In this document: positions 15,882 to 23,217 of the stretch, piece by piece
How the letters are laid out: each line of letters starts with the position of its first letter
How positions within the stretch are numbered: the stretch's first letter is position 1
Translations under genes and position numbers: made by a program
The notes under the pieces: generated by a model
What the model was told of the DNA's origin: nothing
Seen by the model: the letters and a program-made list of their open reading frames with translations, nothing else
Databases searched by the model: none
Assembly (NCBI GenBank): GCA_026692905.1
Contig: JAPLNL010000014.1
Span: forward strand, 3,513-40,618
DNA: 37,106 nt
Direction of reading: 5' to 3'
DNA from: Planctomycetota bacterium
Lineage (GTDB): Bacteria; Planctomycetota; Planctomycetia; Pirellulales; Pirellulaceae

Positions 15882-17879
15882 ATGTACGAATCTTTCTTTG
15901 GATTTGTCAAAAGACCATTCCTCGCCGCATCAACTTTAGACCGATACTTTCCCGCGACTTCTGTTGAGCAGGCATGCCAGACCGCTTCGCGAGCTATTCA
16001 GCGAGGCGAGGGGCCTGTTGCGATCTTTGGAGGTACTGGGCTTGGTAAGACCATGTGTTGCATGCGAATTGCGGAACGCTTTCGTCGCAATTTTGAAGTC
16101 GTAACGCTCGCTAGCTCGCAGCTGATTACCCGCCGCGCACTCCTCCAAAGCCTTCTTTTCGAACTTCGCATGCCCTACCGAGACATGACCGAAGGGGAAT
16201 TGCGTCTCTCGCTGATGAGCCGTTTGCAACCATCGACGGATAATCCGACCGACGGACTCGTTCTCATTATTGACGAAGCACAAACGATGTCGATGAAGCT
16301 ACTCGATGAGATTCGGCTTCTAACCAATACTGTTCGCAATGGCATCCCTCGAGTGCGACTGGTCTTGTGCGGCACGATGCGACTGGAAGACTGTCTATCG
16401 CACCCGCACATGGACTCGCTCAATCAAAGACTGGCTGCTCGCTGTTATCTCACGCCGTTGAGCAATCAAGAAACCAGTCAATACGTGATCCACAAAATCG
16501 AATTGAGCGGTGTGGATGGAGCCACTGTAATGACTCGCGAATCCCTCGATGCCATTTACCGTGGCTCCGACGGAATCCCGCGTCTCATTGACCAACTCAC
16601 AGACCAATCGCTTTTGCTTGCGTGCACCGAACGCGAGCGGCCAGTTTCAGCAGCCATGGTCGGCCGAGCTTGGTGCATGCTCCAACAGCTCCCCAATCCC
16701 TGGAGTGAACCAGAATCAATCGTCAAAACATCGCCATCGGCGATTGCGTTACCAGACCCATCGTCGGGAAGCGTATCGGCGTCAAACGTAGCGATGGCTG
16801 GTCCCACCCAAGCAATGCCCTCCAGTACAGGCACAACACAAGCGTCGAGCGTTGTGGGTGCGAATGCTCTCAGTCAGGCAACAGGCTTGGCTTCTAGTTT
16901 CGACGCGATGATGAGGGGCGCGTCGACTCCCAAGCCTTCGTCGTCTCACTCCAACGTCGAATTCGGGCAGCTCGACGATGATTTCCAAGACGACCAGGAA
17001 TCCGTTTCGTTAGCTACTTTCGGCAAGCCGGTTTCGAACGTCGAGTCGATGACGACGGAATCGGATTTCGAAGATACGAGTCTAGCACCAGAACCCATCA
17101 AGCAACCATCGAAGAATCTGCTGGACGTATTTGCCGGCGACTTCGATGAGGAGTTTAACATCCCCGTCCAATCCTCCGACAGCTACCAAGCGTACTCAGG
17201 AGCCTCCTATGGCAACTTAAATTACGATTTGTCCAACTTTGGAGCTGTCAACAAGCCGGTCGATGAAGCGACATTGGCATTTGATGAGGCCAACGATTTT
17301 TTCACTGCTCCAACGCCATCGCAACGCTTGGCGATATCGAGCAGTATCCTAGACGACCAAGAGTACGTACCCACGCTCGCTCCCAACTTGGATCGGGATG
17401 AAAACGACTATGCAGACACCGCCATCGAAGCCGTTTCGAACATCTCTCCGGAACAAGCAGCCAACTTGGAACGACAAATCGAGGAAGAGATGCGAGACTT
17501 GGTCTCTGGTCTCAACATGAGCGCAATGATGTTTGACCCGATGACGACCGTAGACCCATGGGGTAACGAAGACCGAAGAGCCCACGCTGAGTCAGCAGCA
17601 CAGTCCAACTCCGATGAATTGCGATTGGCTCACCTCGCTCACACCGATGTCATTGGCCTAGCGGGAATGCATAGCTTCTCCACATTCTCTGACACTGAAC
17701 AGGCTCCCGCACAGTATTCGGATCGCAATTCCGATCGGATGGGTGACGATCGAGATCTGTTGGTGATCGAGGATGACTTAGAATTGGTTCGCGGCGGAGT
17801 GACTCAAGCGGAAAGCGGAAGTCACCGTGCGGTTCTTCACCCCTACGCGAAACTATTTACCAAGTTGAGAAACTCATGA
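15882..17879 (+). CDS. ExeA/GspA-like AAA+ ATPase with long acidic C-terminal tail
   Basis: Predicted 665-aa ATPase. Residues 1-275 form an ExeA/GspA-type AAA domain: MYESFFGFVKRPF at the start, Walker A GGTGLGKT (50-57), Walker B LVLIIDEAQ (Asp131/Glu132), and the sensor-like LCGTMRLEDCL. ExeA-type proteins help assemble secretins through the cell wall or drive export and pilus systems. The rest (about 280-665) is low-complexity, rich in Ser, Asp, Glu, Pro and Gln, with no peptidoglycan-binding domain or clear membrane segment. The gene overlaps the next gene by 4 bases (ATGA), so the two products probably act together. Similar genes often sit in polysaccharide export loci; an epimerase and a glycosyltransferase lie downstream. 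Confidence 0.82.
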   Translation: MYESFFGFVKRPFLAASTLDRYFPATSVEQACQTASRAIQRGEGPVAIFGGTGLGKTMCCMRIAERFRRNFEVVTLASSQLITRRALLQSLLFELRMPYRDMTEGELRLSLMSRLQPSTDNPTDGLVLIIDEAQTMSMKLLDEIRLLTNTVRNGIPRVRLVLCGTMRLEDCLSHPHMDSLNQRLAARCYLTPLSNQETSQYVIHKIELSGVDGATVMTRESLDAIYRGSDGIPRLIDQLTDQSLLLACTERERPVSAAMVGRAWCMLQQLPNPWSEPESIVKTSPSAIALPDPSSGSVSASNVAMAGPTQAMPSSTGTTQASSVVGANALSQATGLASSFDAMMRGASTPKPSSSHSNVEFGQLDDDFQDDQESVSLATFGKPVSNVESMTTESDFEDTSLAPEPIKQPSKNLLDVFAGDFDEEFNIPVQSSDSYQAYSGASYGNLNYDLSNFGAVNKPVDEATLAFDEANDFFTAPTPSQRLAISSSILDDQEYVPTLAPNLDRDENDYADTAIEAVSNISPEQAANLERQIEEEMRDLVSGLNMSAMMFDPMTTVDPWGNEDRRAHAESAAQSNSDELRLAHLAHTDVIGLAGMHSFSTFSDTEQAPAQYSDRNSDRMGDDRDLLVIEDDLELVRGGVTQAESGSHRAVLHPYAKLFTKLRNS

Positions 17880-18781
17880 GTTCCTCAGACCAGGATACCA
17901 AACTCGCATACTGGCTTCCAAAATTAGAAGTCTATCGCGCTGCTATGGAAGCAAGCCCTGAGGCGCCTATCTCGATTCCAGAAGCGGCGGAGGATGAAAT
18001 TTCCGCTGTCGCAGATACGAGCGCGAAAGGGTTGGAAGAAGCAGTTGTTTCGCTGCCGCAAGGAGAACAAGCTCTTGAGCTGCCAGTCGAGAGAATCGAG
18101 AAAAAACAGCCGATCGAAGTGATTCCACATGTGCCTGCGTTATCGGTCCATGTGCCTGCGTTATCGGTCCATGTGCCTGCGTTATCGGTCCATGTGGGAG
18201 AGGAATCTACATTGCTCAGTCACGACTCGGAAAGCCGTGCTGCACTGCCGCAAGTCTTGCATTTGCCAATCGATGGGATACTCAGGAAGCTAAAGGGGCT
18301 GAAGCCGTTTGTCTTGGGCATTGGAACCGTTGGGAAATCCGAGACGCAATGGAGTCGACAAGTGGTTCGGGATGCGGTCAACCGATGTTGCGACAAGACG
18401 GGGCGCAACGCAGTTTTGGTTTCCGTTCGGCCTTCTGGGTATTCTGATACCAGCGAATCTGCTTCCCAAAGTGACAGGTTCCGCGTGGTCGATTGGACGT
18501 ATTTTGGCGATTCCAAAGCGGAAACCAAAGCATGGCATGCTCAATTATCGGACTTGCCAAAATGGAAAAAAGAATTTGGCTTGATCGTCTTCGATTTGGG
18601 GGATGTTCGGCTCCCCACAATGCCGCGAATTGGTAGACTGTGCGATGGAATCGTAGTCCAGTTGCTGAATGCAGCAAACTCGCGAGACACGATCCAGGCA
18701 CTAAGAGGACTTCAGAAAGATCGATTAAAGATACTTGGTGTTTGGTCGGTAGAGTTGAACGCCCGCAGCATTGCTGCATGA
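17876..18781 (+). CDS. P-loop protein resembling BY-kinase/ParA-type ATPases
   Basis: 301-aa protein, function unassigned. Residues 1-125 are acidic and disordered-looking and include three copies of the heptapeptide HVPALSV (85-105). The C-terminal part resembles the Wzc/CpsD and MinD/ParA fold: a Walker A pattern GIGTVGKS (148-155), a Walker-B-like LIVFDLGDV (Asp240), then CDGIVVQLLNAANSRDTIQAL and a final ILGVWSVEL, in the order seen in tyrosine autokinases of polysaccharide export. No C-terminal tyrosine cluster is present and the core is short, so it may be a regulatory or degenerate member. Its start overlaps the stop of the ExeA-like gene. I regard the fold assignment as an inference. 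Confidence 0.65.
   Translation: MSSSDQDTKLAYWLPKLEVYRAAMEASPEAPISIPEAAEDEISAVADTSAKGLEEAVVSLPQGEQALELPVERIEKKQPIEVIPHVPALSVHVPALSVHVPALSVHVGEESTLLSHDSESRAALPQVLHLPIDGILRKLKGLKPFVLGIGTVGKSETQWSRQVVRDAVNRCCDKTGRNAVLVSVRPSGYSDTSESASQSDRFRVVDWTYFGDSKAETKAWHAQLSDLPKWKKEFGLIVFDLGDVRLPTMPRIGRLCDGIVVQLLNAANSRDTIQALRGLQKDRLKILGVWSVELNARSIAA
18128..18196 (+). repeat. In-frame 21-bp tandem repeat
   Basis: Three identical 21-bp units (18128-18148, 18149-18169, 18170-18190) and a 6-bp partial copy encode HVPALSV three times. Identity at the DNA level points to a recent expansion, and copy number may vary between strains. Confidence 0.95.
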
Positions 18782-18891
18782 TCACAACCGCGAAACCGGA
18801 GGGCTTGCGTCCAGCAGCTACAAAAACACAATCGAAAACCGCGGTCAACGCCATGCGGTTCCTATTCACACGAAACTGAGTTGTATCCATT

Positions 18892-19842
18892 ATGGTCCGT
18901 TGCTTAGTAACCGGAGGAGCCGGATTCATTGGCTCCCATATCGTGCGAGGTCTTCTGGAAGCAGGGCACAAAGTCCGTGTTCTTGATAACCTGAACACCG
19001 GGAAGCGTGCGAACCTCGAGGAAGTCTCCGATCGAATCGACTTCATCGAAGGAGACATTTGTGATCCTATCGCGGTTCGTGAAGCGCTCTCTGGGGTCGA
19101 GCGAGTCTTTCATCAAGCAGCGCTTGCATCCGTACCGCTCTCGCTCGAGAGGCCTTTAGATACCAACCAAGCATGCGTGACCGGCACGCTGAACATGTTG
19201 CATCAAAGTGTTCAAGCAGGAGTCAGACGTTTCGTCTATGCGGCGAGCAGCAGCGCTTATGGCGACCAACCTACTTCGTCCAAACGTGAGTCGGATCTCC
19301 CGATGCCACTATCGCCATATGCGGTAGCCAAGCTGGCTGGAGAATACTACTGTCAGGCCTACTACCATAGCTTTGGTTTAGAAACGGTAGGCATCCGATA
19401 CTTCAACGTGTTCGGACCCCGACAAGATCCCGACAGCCCATACTCCGCTGTCATTCCACTCTTTGTAAATCGCATTTTAAGCGGACAGCGACCGATCATT
19501 TTTGGTGATGGATTGCAGTCTCGCGATTTTACCTATGTTAGCAATGTAGTGCATGGAAATTTGCTCGCTGCAGAACGTCCCAACATCGGTGGTCGGACCA
19601 TCAATGTAGCGGATGGTGGCCAGACGTCGTTGTTGCAACTGCTCAAAATTTTGGGGACGATGCTTGGAAAGTCAATCGAGCCCGATCTGCAACCCGCCCG
19701 CGTCGGCGATGTCCGCGATAGCCTCGCCGATATTTCGCTTGCCCGAAAACTGCTCGGTTACGAACCGCAAGTTCGATTGGAAGAAGGAATCAAGCGAACG
19801 ATTGCTTATTACCGCTCTATCGTTAGCGAGTTCGCGCATTAG
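18892..19842 (+). CDS. NAD-dependent nucleotide-sugar epimerase/dehydratase (SDR family)
   Basis: 316-aa extended short-chain dehydrogenase, most similar in layout to UDP-glucose/UDP-GlcNAc 4-epimerases (GalE/WbpP type). The Rossmann motif is TGGAGFIGSH (about 8-17), followed by Asp in VLDNLNTG for NAD binding. The catalytic set is SSSAYG plus YxxxK in YAVAK, and GIRYFNVFGPRQDP is the substrate loop typical of WbpP-like enzymes. The C-terminal LARKLLGYEP fits the family. It supplies sugar precursors for surface polysaccharide. It follows the ExeA-like/P-loop pair on the same strand after a 110-bp gap, and a glycosyltransferase gene lies 150 bp downstream. The exact sugar cannot be decided. 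Confidence 0.9.
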   Translation: MVRCLVTGGAGFIGSHIVRGLLEAGHKVRVLDNLNTGKRANLEEVSDRIDFIEGDICDPIAVREALSGVERVFHQAALASVPLSLERPLDTNQACVTGTLNMLHQSVQAGVRRFVYAASSSAYGDQPTSSKRESDLPMPLSPYAVAKLAGEYYCQAYYHSFGLETVGIRYFNVFGPRQDPDSPYSAVIPLFVNRILSGQRPIIFGDGLQSRDFTYVSNVVHGNLLAAERPNIGGRTINVADGGQTSLLQLLKILGTMLGKSIEPDLQPARVGDVRDSLADISLARKLLGYEPQVRLEEGIKRTIAYYRSIVSEFAH

Positions 19843-19854
19843 GACTTTCGAATG

Positions 19855-19971
19855 ATACTCTCCCTCTGGGAGGGTCGGCCAGAGGCCGGGGAGGGTGAAC
19901 TGAGTTGCGCAATTGTCGCTGGCACTTCACCCTCCCCTCGCTATGCTCGACCCTCCCAGAGGGAGGGTGAC
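19855..19971 (+). repeat. Paired-hairpin intergenic element, copy 2
   Basis: About 117 bp between the epimerase and glycosyltransferase genes. It opens with CTCCCTCTGGGAGGGTCG and GGCCAGAGGCC hairpins, has a core GCAATTGTCGCTGGCACTTC, and ends CTCGACCCTCCCAGAGGGAG. It is the same element as 12034-12152 in the opposite orientation. The core differs at only a few bases, while the hairpin tips differ more. Confidence 0.8.
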
Positions 19972-19994
19972 AAAGACAGACACTGCTATCCAAT

Positions 19995-21122
19995 ATGATC
20001 CTTTTCTCCGTCGTCGTTTTGCTGATCGCTCTTTTGCCTGCGGCCATGTTTCTGAAAAATGGTCGCGAGTTTGTGCCTGCTTGTTCCGACCCGGAACGCG
20101 TTTCCGGAGCCAAGTCACAGCGGGTGAGCGTTCTCATTCCGGCAAGAAATGAAGCATCTAGCATTGGCCCAGCGATCGAGGCAATTTTGGCCAACGATCA
20201 TCCGAATTTTGGAGTCGTTGTTCTCGATGACCAGTCCGAGGACGATACGGCTAAGATCGTGCAGTCGTTTGTCGATCGAGATTCTCGTGTAAGGCTTTTG
20301 AAGTCCACAAGTTTGCCGGAAGGTTGGAACGGAAAGCAACATGCCTGTTGGCAATTGGCAAATCAATCTAGTTCCGATTGGTTGCTCTTTTTGGATGCTG
20401 ATGTTCGACTGTCCGCCGATGCTATTTCGCGTTGCTTAGCCGAGCAAAATCTAAGGAAGGCACCATTGATTAGCGGCTTTCCTTTGCAAGAGACTGGAAC
20501 TCTTGCGGAAAAGATGCTCATTCCGCTGATGTACTATGTGCTCCTCTGTTATCTCCCGATCGACCGAATGAGAGCTTCGTTGGGCGTTGGGTTAGCGGCC
20601 GGTTGTGGTCAGCTCTTCTTTGCGAACCGCGCCGTTTACATGTCGATGGGTGGGCATTCCACGATCCGAGGGAGTCGTCACGATGGCATTCAATTGCCGC
20701 GAGCATTCCGTCGAGCGGGTCATGCGACCGATATCTTCGATGCGACCGATATTGCCCGCTGCCGGATGTACACGACCACCCTGCAGGTTTGCAATGGGTT
20801 GCTCAAAAACGCTACCGAAGGAATAGCAAACGCTCGTTTGATCGTGCCGTTCAGCGTGTTGCTGATCGGAGGTTCCGTTCTTCCAGTGCTTTTGCTCGCG
20901 ATCTCGATTTGGACAGGTGCTTCAAGAACCGAAGTTGTAATATTCGTTGTGGCGACCGTGATTTCATTTGTGCCAAGGCTAGTGGCCTGCAGTCGATTTG
21001 GGCAATCGTACGTTGGTGCGATGTTGCATCCAGTGGGTGTGGCTTGCTTTGTCGCACTGCAATGGATTGCAATTTTGCGGAAGTCGCTAGGGATGACAAC
21101 GAAGTGGCGCGGTCGCAACTAG
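19995..21122 (+). CDS. Membrane-bound family 2 glycosyltransferase (HpnB/CrtQ-like)
   Basis: 375-aa GT-A fold enzyme. It has an N-terminal membrane anchor (about 1-20), a nucleotide-sugar binding start VSVLIPARNEASSIG, acidic motifs VVLDDQSEDDT and LFLDADVRL (the metal-binding DxD), and the diagnostic LPEGWNGKQHACWQLA. A C-terminal pair or trio of membrane segments follows (about 275-360). The GW-GK-A motif and C-terminal membrane segments resemble HpnB (hopanoid-linked) and CrtQ (carotenoid) glycosyltransferases. Acceptor-side motif GHSTIRGSRHDGIQLPRAFRRAGH stands in for the usual E-D-x-x-L region and has Asp but no Glu-Asp pair. It could act on a lipid-linked acceptor in the same pathway as the epimerase. 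Confidence 0.85.
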   Translation: MILFSVVVLLIALLPAAMFLKNGREFVPACSDPERVSGAKSQRVSVLIPARNEASSIGPAIEAILANDHPNFGVVVLDDQSEDDTAKIVQSFVDRDSRVRLLKSTSLPEGWNGKQHACWQLANQSSSDWLLFLDADVRLSADAISRCLAEQNLRKAPLISGFPLQETGTLAEKMLIPLMYYVLLCYLPIDRMRASLGVGLAAGCGQLFFANRAVYMSMGGHSTIRGSRHDGIQLPRAFRRAGHATDIFDATDIARCRMYTTTLQVCNGLLKNATEGIANARLIVPFSVLLIGGSVLPVLLLAISIWTGASRTEVVIFVVATVISFVPRLVACSRFGQSYVGAMLHPVGVACFVALQWIAILRKSLGMTTKWRGRN

Positions 21123-21154
21123 TGGGTCACATCTGCCGGGTGTGACTGGTCGAT

Positions 21155-21213
21155 TAGCCGGTGGGCGCTAGCCCCGGTTTACTAGCTCGACATTCGTCGA
21201 GGAACGCGGCTCA
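21155..21213 (+). repeat. GCGCTAGCCCC-type intergenic repeat, copy 1
   Basis: Starts TAGCCGGTGGGCGCTAGCCC and continues through GCTCGACATTCGTCGA. The same blocks recur at 26172-26241. GCTAGC and the TCGACATTCGTCGA stretch are self-complementary. It lies after the 3' end of the glycosyltransferase gene. Confidence 0.7.
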
Positions 21214-21229
21214 TACCTTTCCATTGTAT

Positions 21230-21294
21230 GTTTAACAGTCAGCCGTAGGCGTACTCGGCAGCGTTGGAAGTACGCCTACGGCTGACTGTTAAAC
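21230..21294. repeat. Perfect 26-bp inverted repeat
   Basis: Left arm 21230-21255 and right arm 21269-21294 are exact reverse complements (left arm begins GTTTAACAGTCAGCCGTAGG) with a 13-base loop. It lies between the 3' ends of two converging genes. It would form a very stable hairpin in RNA from either strand, so a bidirectional terminator or a mobile palindrome is possible. No T-tract is present. Confidence 0.93.
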
Positions 21295-21335
21295 GAGTTG
21301 TCATCAAAGAGACGCTTCGTGGAACAGTTTTGCAT

Positions 21336-22613
21336 TTACGCTTCGATCACAATAGCGGTCGCGTTGTCTCTGCCGGATTCGGCAACGGCGGTCAAAACCA
21401 ATCGTTGCGCCGGAGTCAAGTCAAGCGTGGAGGACTCAGGTTCTAGCACCAAATCCCTTACGGCTCGATCCCAAAGACCGTCCGTAATGCCATCGGTACA
21501 TAAAACGAGTTTTTCGTTTTGCTTCAGTTCAAACGTTCCGCATTGCGGTTCGGCAAACTGGTTGCTTGCCCCTAATGCTTTCGATAGAACATTTTTTCGC
21601 GGATGGAATCTCGCTTCGCGCTCGTTGAGTTTTCCAGTCCTGCGAAGCCAACCAACGTAGGTATGATCCTCCGTTAGCTGAGACATTGTGAGTTTCGATT
21701 GGCTAGGCGTGCCGGAGTCCGGTTGCATGCGGAAGTGGTAGAGCCGCGTGTCGCCGATGTGGGCAAACATCACGGTGCTACGATGCAACCAAGCCAGCGT
21801 TAGGGTCGCGCCCATGTTGGTGCACATGGGGTCCCATTGCCCAAGCGTGACCAGTTCTTTGTGGATCGCTGCAAAGAGCCCTTGCAAGATCTGAGGCGCG
21901 GAATCCACCAAATGCTGATCGTTCATCAGGTAGGCTCTGGGCAGGATCTTCGTGATGTTGTCGATGGCAATCTTTCCTGCAAGCTCTCCAGATCGTTCAC
22001 CTCCCATGCCGTCGGCAACCGCAAAGAGCATATCCGCGTCCCGCGTATTGGATTGTCCGTCTTTGCCCAAGTAGCGGACCCCGCGTTGGTCGATCAACAT
22101 CGCAAGAAAGCGATCTTCGTTATTGGATCGGAATGAACCCGAGTGCGTCATGGCTGACCAGCGAATGGCAATCGGGTTCTTGTTGTAGGGTGCCTTCGTT
22201 TCCGCCGGTGCTATTGCTCCCGATCCATCGTTTGGCTGTTCCGAAAGAATCGTGGAAAACTCGAAGTCGATCACACAAAATCTGCCATCGGAAGCGCGAT
22301 AGGTTATGTTGCGAAGAAAGGCATCGTCGTGTCGGACGCCGTATTCCTCTAATTCAGCAAAGATCGATTTGATCTTGTCATCGCCGAGTCGCTCGACGCG
22401 AGCGCCGCAATTGCTGGTCACCATTTCCAATGTTGCACGATTGGCGGAAAGCAATCGAGGAACGAAACTGCATTTGCGGTTTTCCAGGTAAATCAGGACC
22501 CGGCATTCGTTGTCGAATCTCTCCTGAGCTTTTGGACCTTGGAAGATCTTGTGGACGCGACCGTCATATCCGATACGAACAACGGCGCGCTGAGTGTTTT
22601 TGGCTTCGATCAT
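21336..22613 (-). CDS. Fused small kinase-like domain and PP2C protein phosphatase
   Basis: 425-aa protein with two opposing signalling modules. Residues 1-125 look like a minimal protein-kinase fold of Bud32/RIO or LPS-kinase type: Lys22 (VHKIF), Glu36 (FDNECRVL), a catalytic loop HDDAFLRN (His95, Asp97, Asn102) and a DFE triad (116-118) in place of DFG. Residues about 150-425 are a complete PP2C/SpoIIE-type metallophosphatase: SGSFRSNNEDRF (Asp167), VADGMGGERSGE (Asp201/Gly202), GATLTLAW, HIGDTRLY, LCTDGITDGLWD (Asp374) and GRDNATAIV (Asp416). All PP2C metal ligands appear present. The start ATG at 22613 has no clear Shine-Dalgarno. It is transcribed alone. It may add and remove phosphate on the same target or control itself; the target is unknown. 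Confidence 0.82.
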   Translation of the reverse strand: MIEAKNTQRAVVRIGYDGRVHKIFQGPKAQERFDNECRVLIYLENRKCSFVPRLLSANRATLEMVTSNCGARVERLGDDKIKSIFAELEEYGVRHDDAFLRNITYRASDGRFCVIDFEFSTILSEQPNDGSGAIAPAETKAPYNKNPIAIRWSAMTHSGSFRSNNEDRFLAMLIDQRGVRYLGKDGQSNTRDADMLFAVADGMGGERSGELAGKIAIDNITKILPRAYLMNDQHLVDSAPQILQGLFAAIHKELVTLGQWDPMCTNMGATLTLAWLHRSTVMFAHIGDTRLYHFRMQPDSGTPSQSKLTMSQLTEDHTYVGWLRRTGKLNEREARFHPRKNVLSKALGASNQFAEPQCGTFELKQNEKLVLCTDGITDGLWDRAVRDLVLEPESSTLDLTPAQRLVLTAVAESGRDNATAIVIEA

Positions 22614-22723
22614 TTACTAAGGTGTACCGGGATTCTGCGGTCGAATCAAGTGTGGGTAGATCGGTGGTGGCTCGCGGCGTTCGCCCCGTTGGGCAACGCT
22701 GTGAAGAATTTCAGGACGGCTGG

Positions 22724-22900
22724 GGCATGCCTCCAGATTCGTCGCGCAGTGTAGAGCGATTGTCTCAATCGCTTGGCGGGCACTTTAGGCCCCATCCCGC
22801 TGGACAAAGAAGCCACGGCTTGAAGGTGCAATTGGAATGCGATTGCGGTCTATACTTCCGAAACGATTGAGGACAATCGTTTTACACTCGCCTTTGGCGG
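22724..22900. repeat. 177-bp direct repeat, copy 1
   Basis: From GGCATGCCTCCAGATTCGTC to CACTCGCCTTTGGCGG. It contains two small palindromes, AGCGATTGTCTCAATCGCT and AAACGATTGAGGACAATCGTTT. It matches 22916-23092 with only a few base changes. Confidence 0.93.
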
Positions 22901-22915
22901 TGCGACGAATCCGAC

Positions 22916-23092
22916 GGCATGCCTCCAGATTCGTCGCGCAGTGTAGAGCGATTGTCTCAATCGCTTGGCGGGCACTTTAGGCCCCATCCCGCTGGACAAA
23001 GAAGCCACGACTTGAAGGTGCAATTGGAATGCGATTGCGGTCTGCACTTCCGAAACGATTGAGGACAATCGTTTTACACTCGCCTTTGGCGG
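22916..23092. repeat. 177-bp direct repeat, copy 2
   Basis: Second copy, offset 192 bp from the first and separated from it by 15 bp. The differences seen are CGGCTTG to CGACTTG and TCTATAC to TCTGCAC. The short open frames across it (translated segment VKRLSSIVSE) arise from the repeat and are not genes. The surrounding region 22614-23217 holds no supported gene. Confidence 0.93.
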
Positions 23093-23217
23093 AATCTGGA
23101 GGTGTCATGTTCATCACGCGACCCATTAGAACACCAAAGCGGTGTCCGGTCGGGACAAGCCCGAGCCGCACAAAACGACAAATATCAAAAGTTTGACCCT
23201 CCAGGCCAACAATGTTA

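Noticed and set aside
18378-19058. 226-codon open frame on the minus strand
   Set aside because: It is antisense to both the P-loop protein and the start of the epimerase, and shows no domain.
22850-23068. 72-codon open frame ending VKRLSSIVSEV
   Set aside because: It is produced by the 177-bp repeat and begins and ends with the same repeated words; not a gene.
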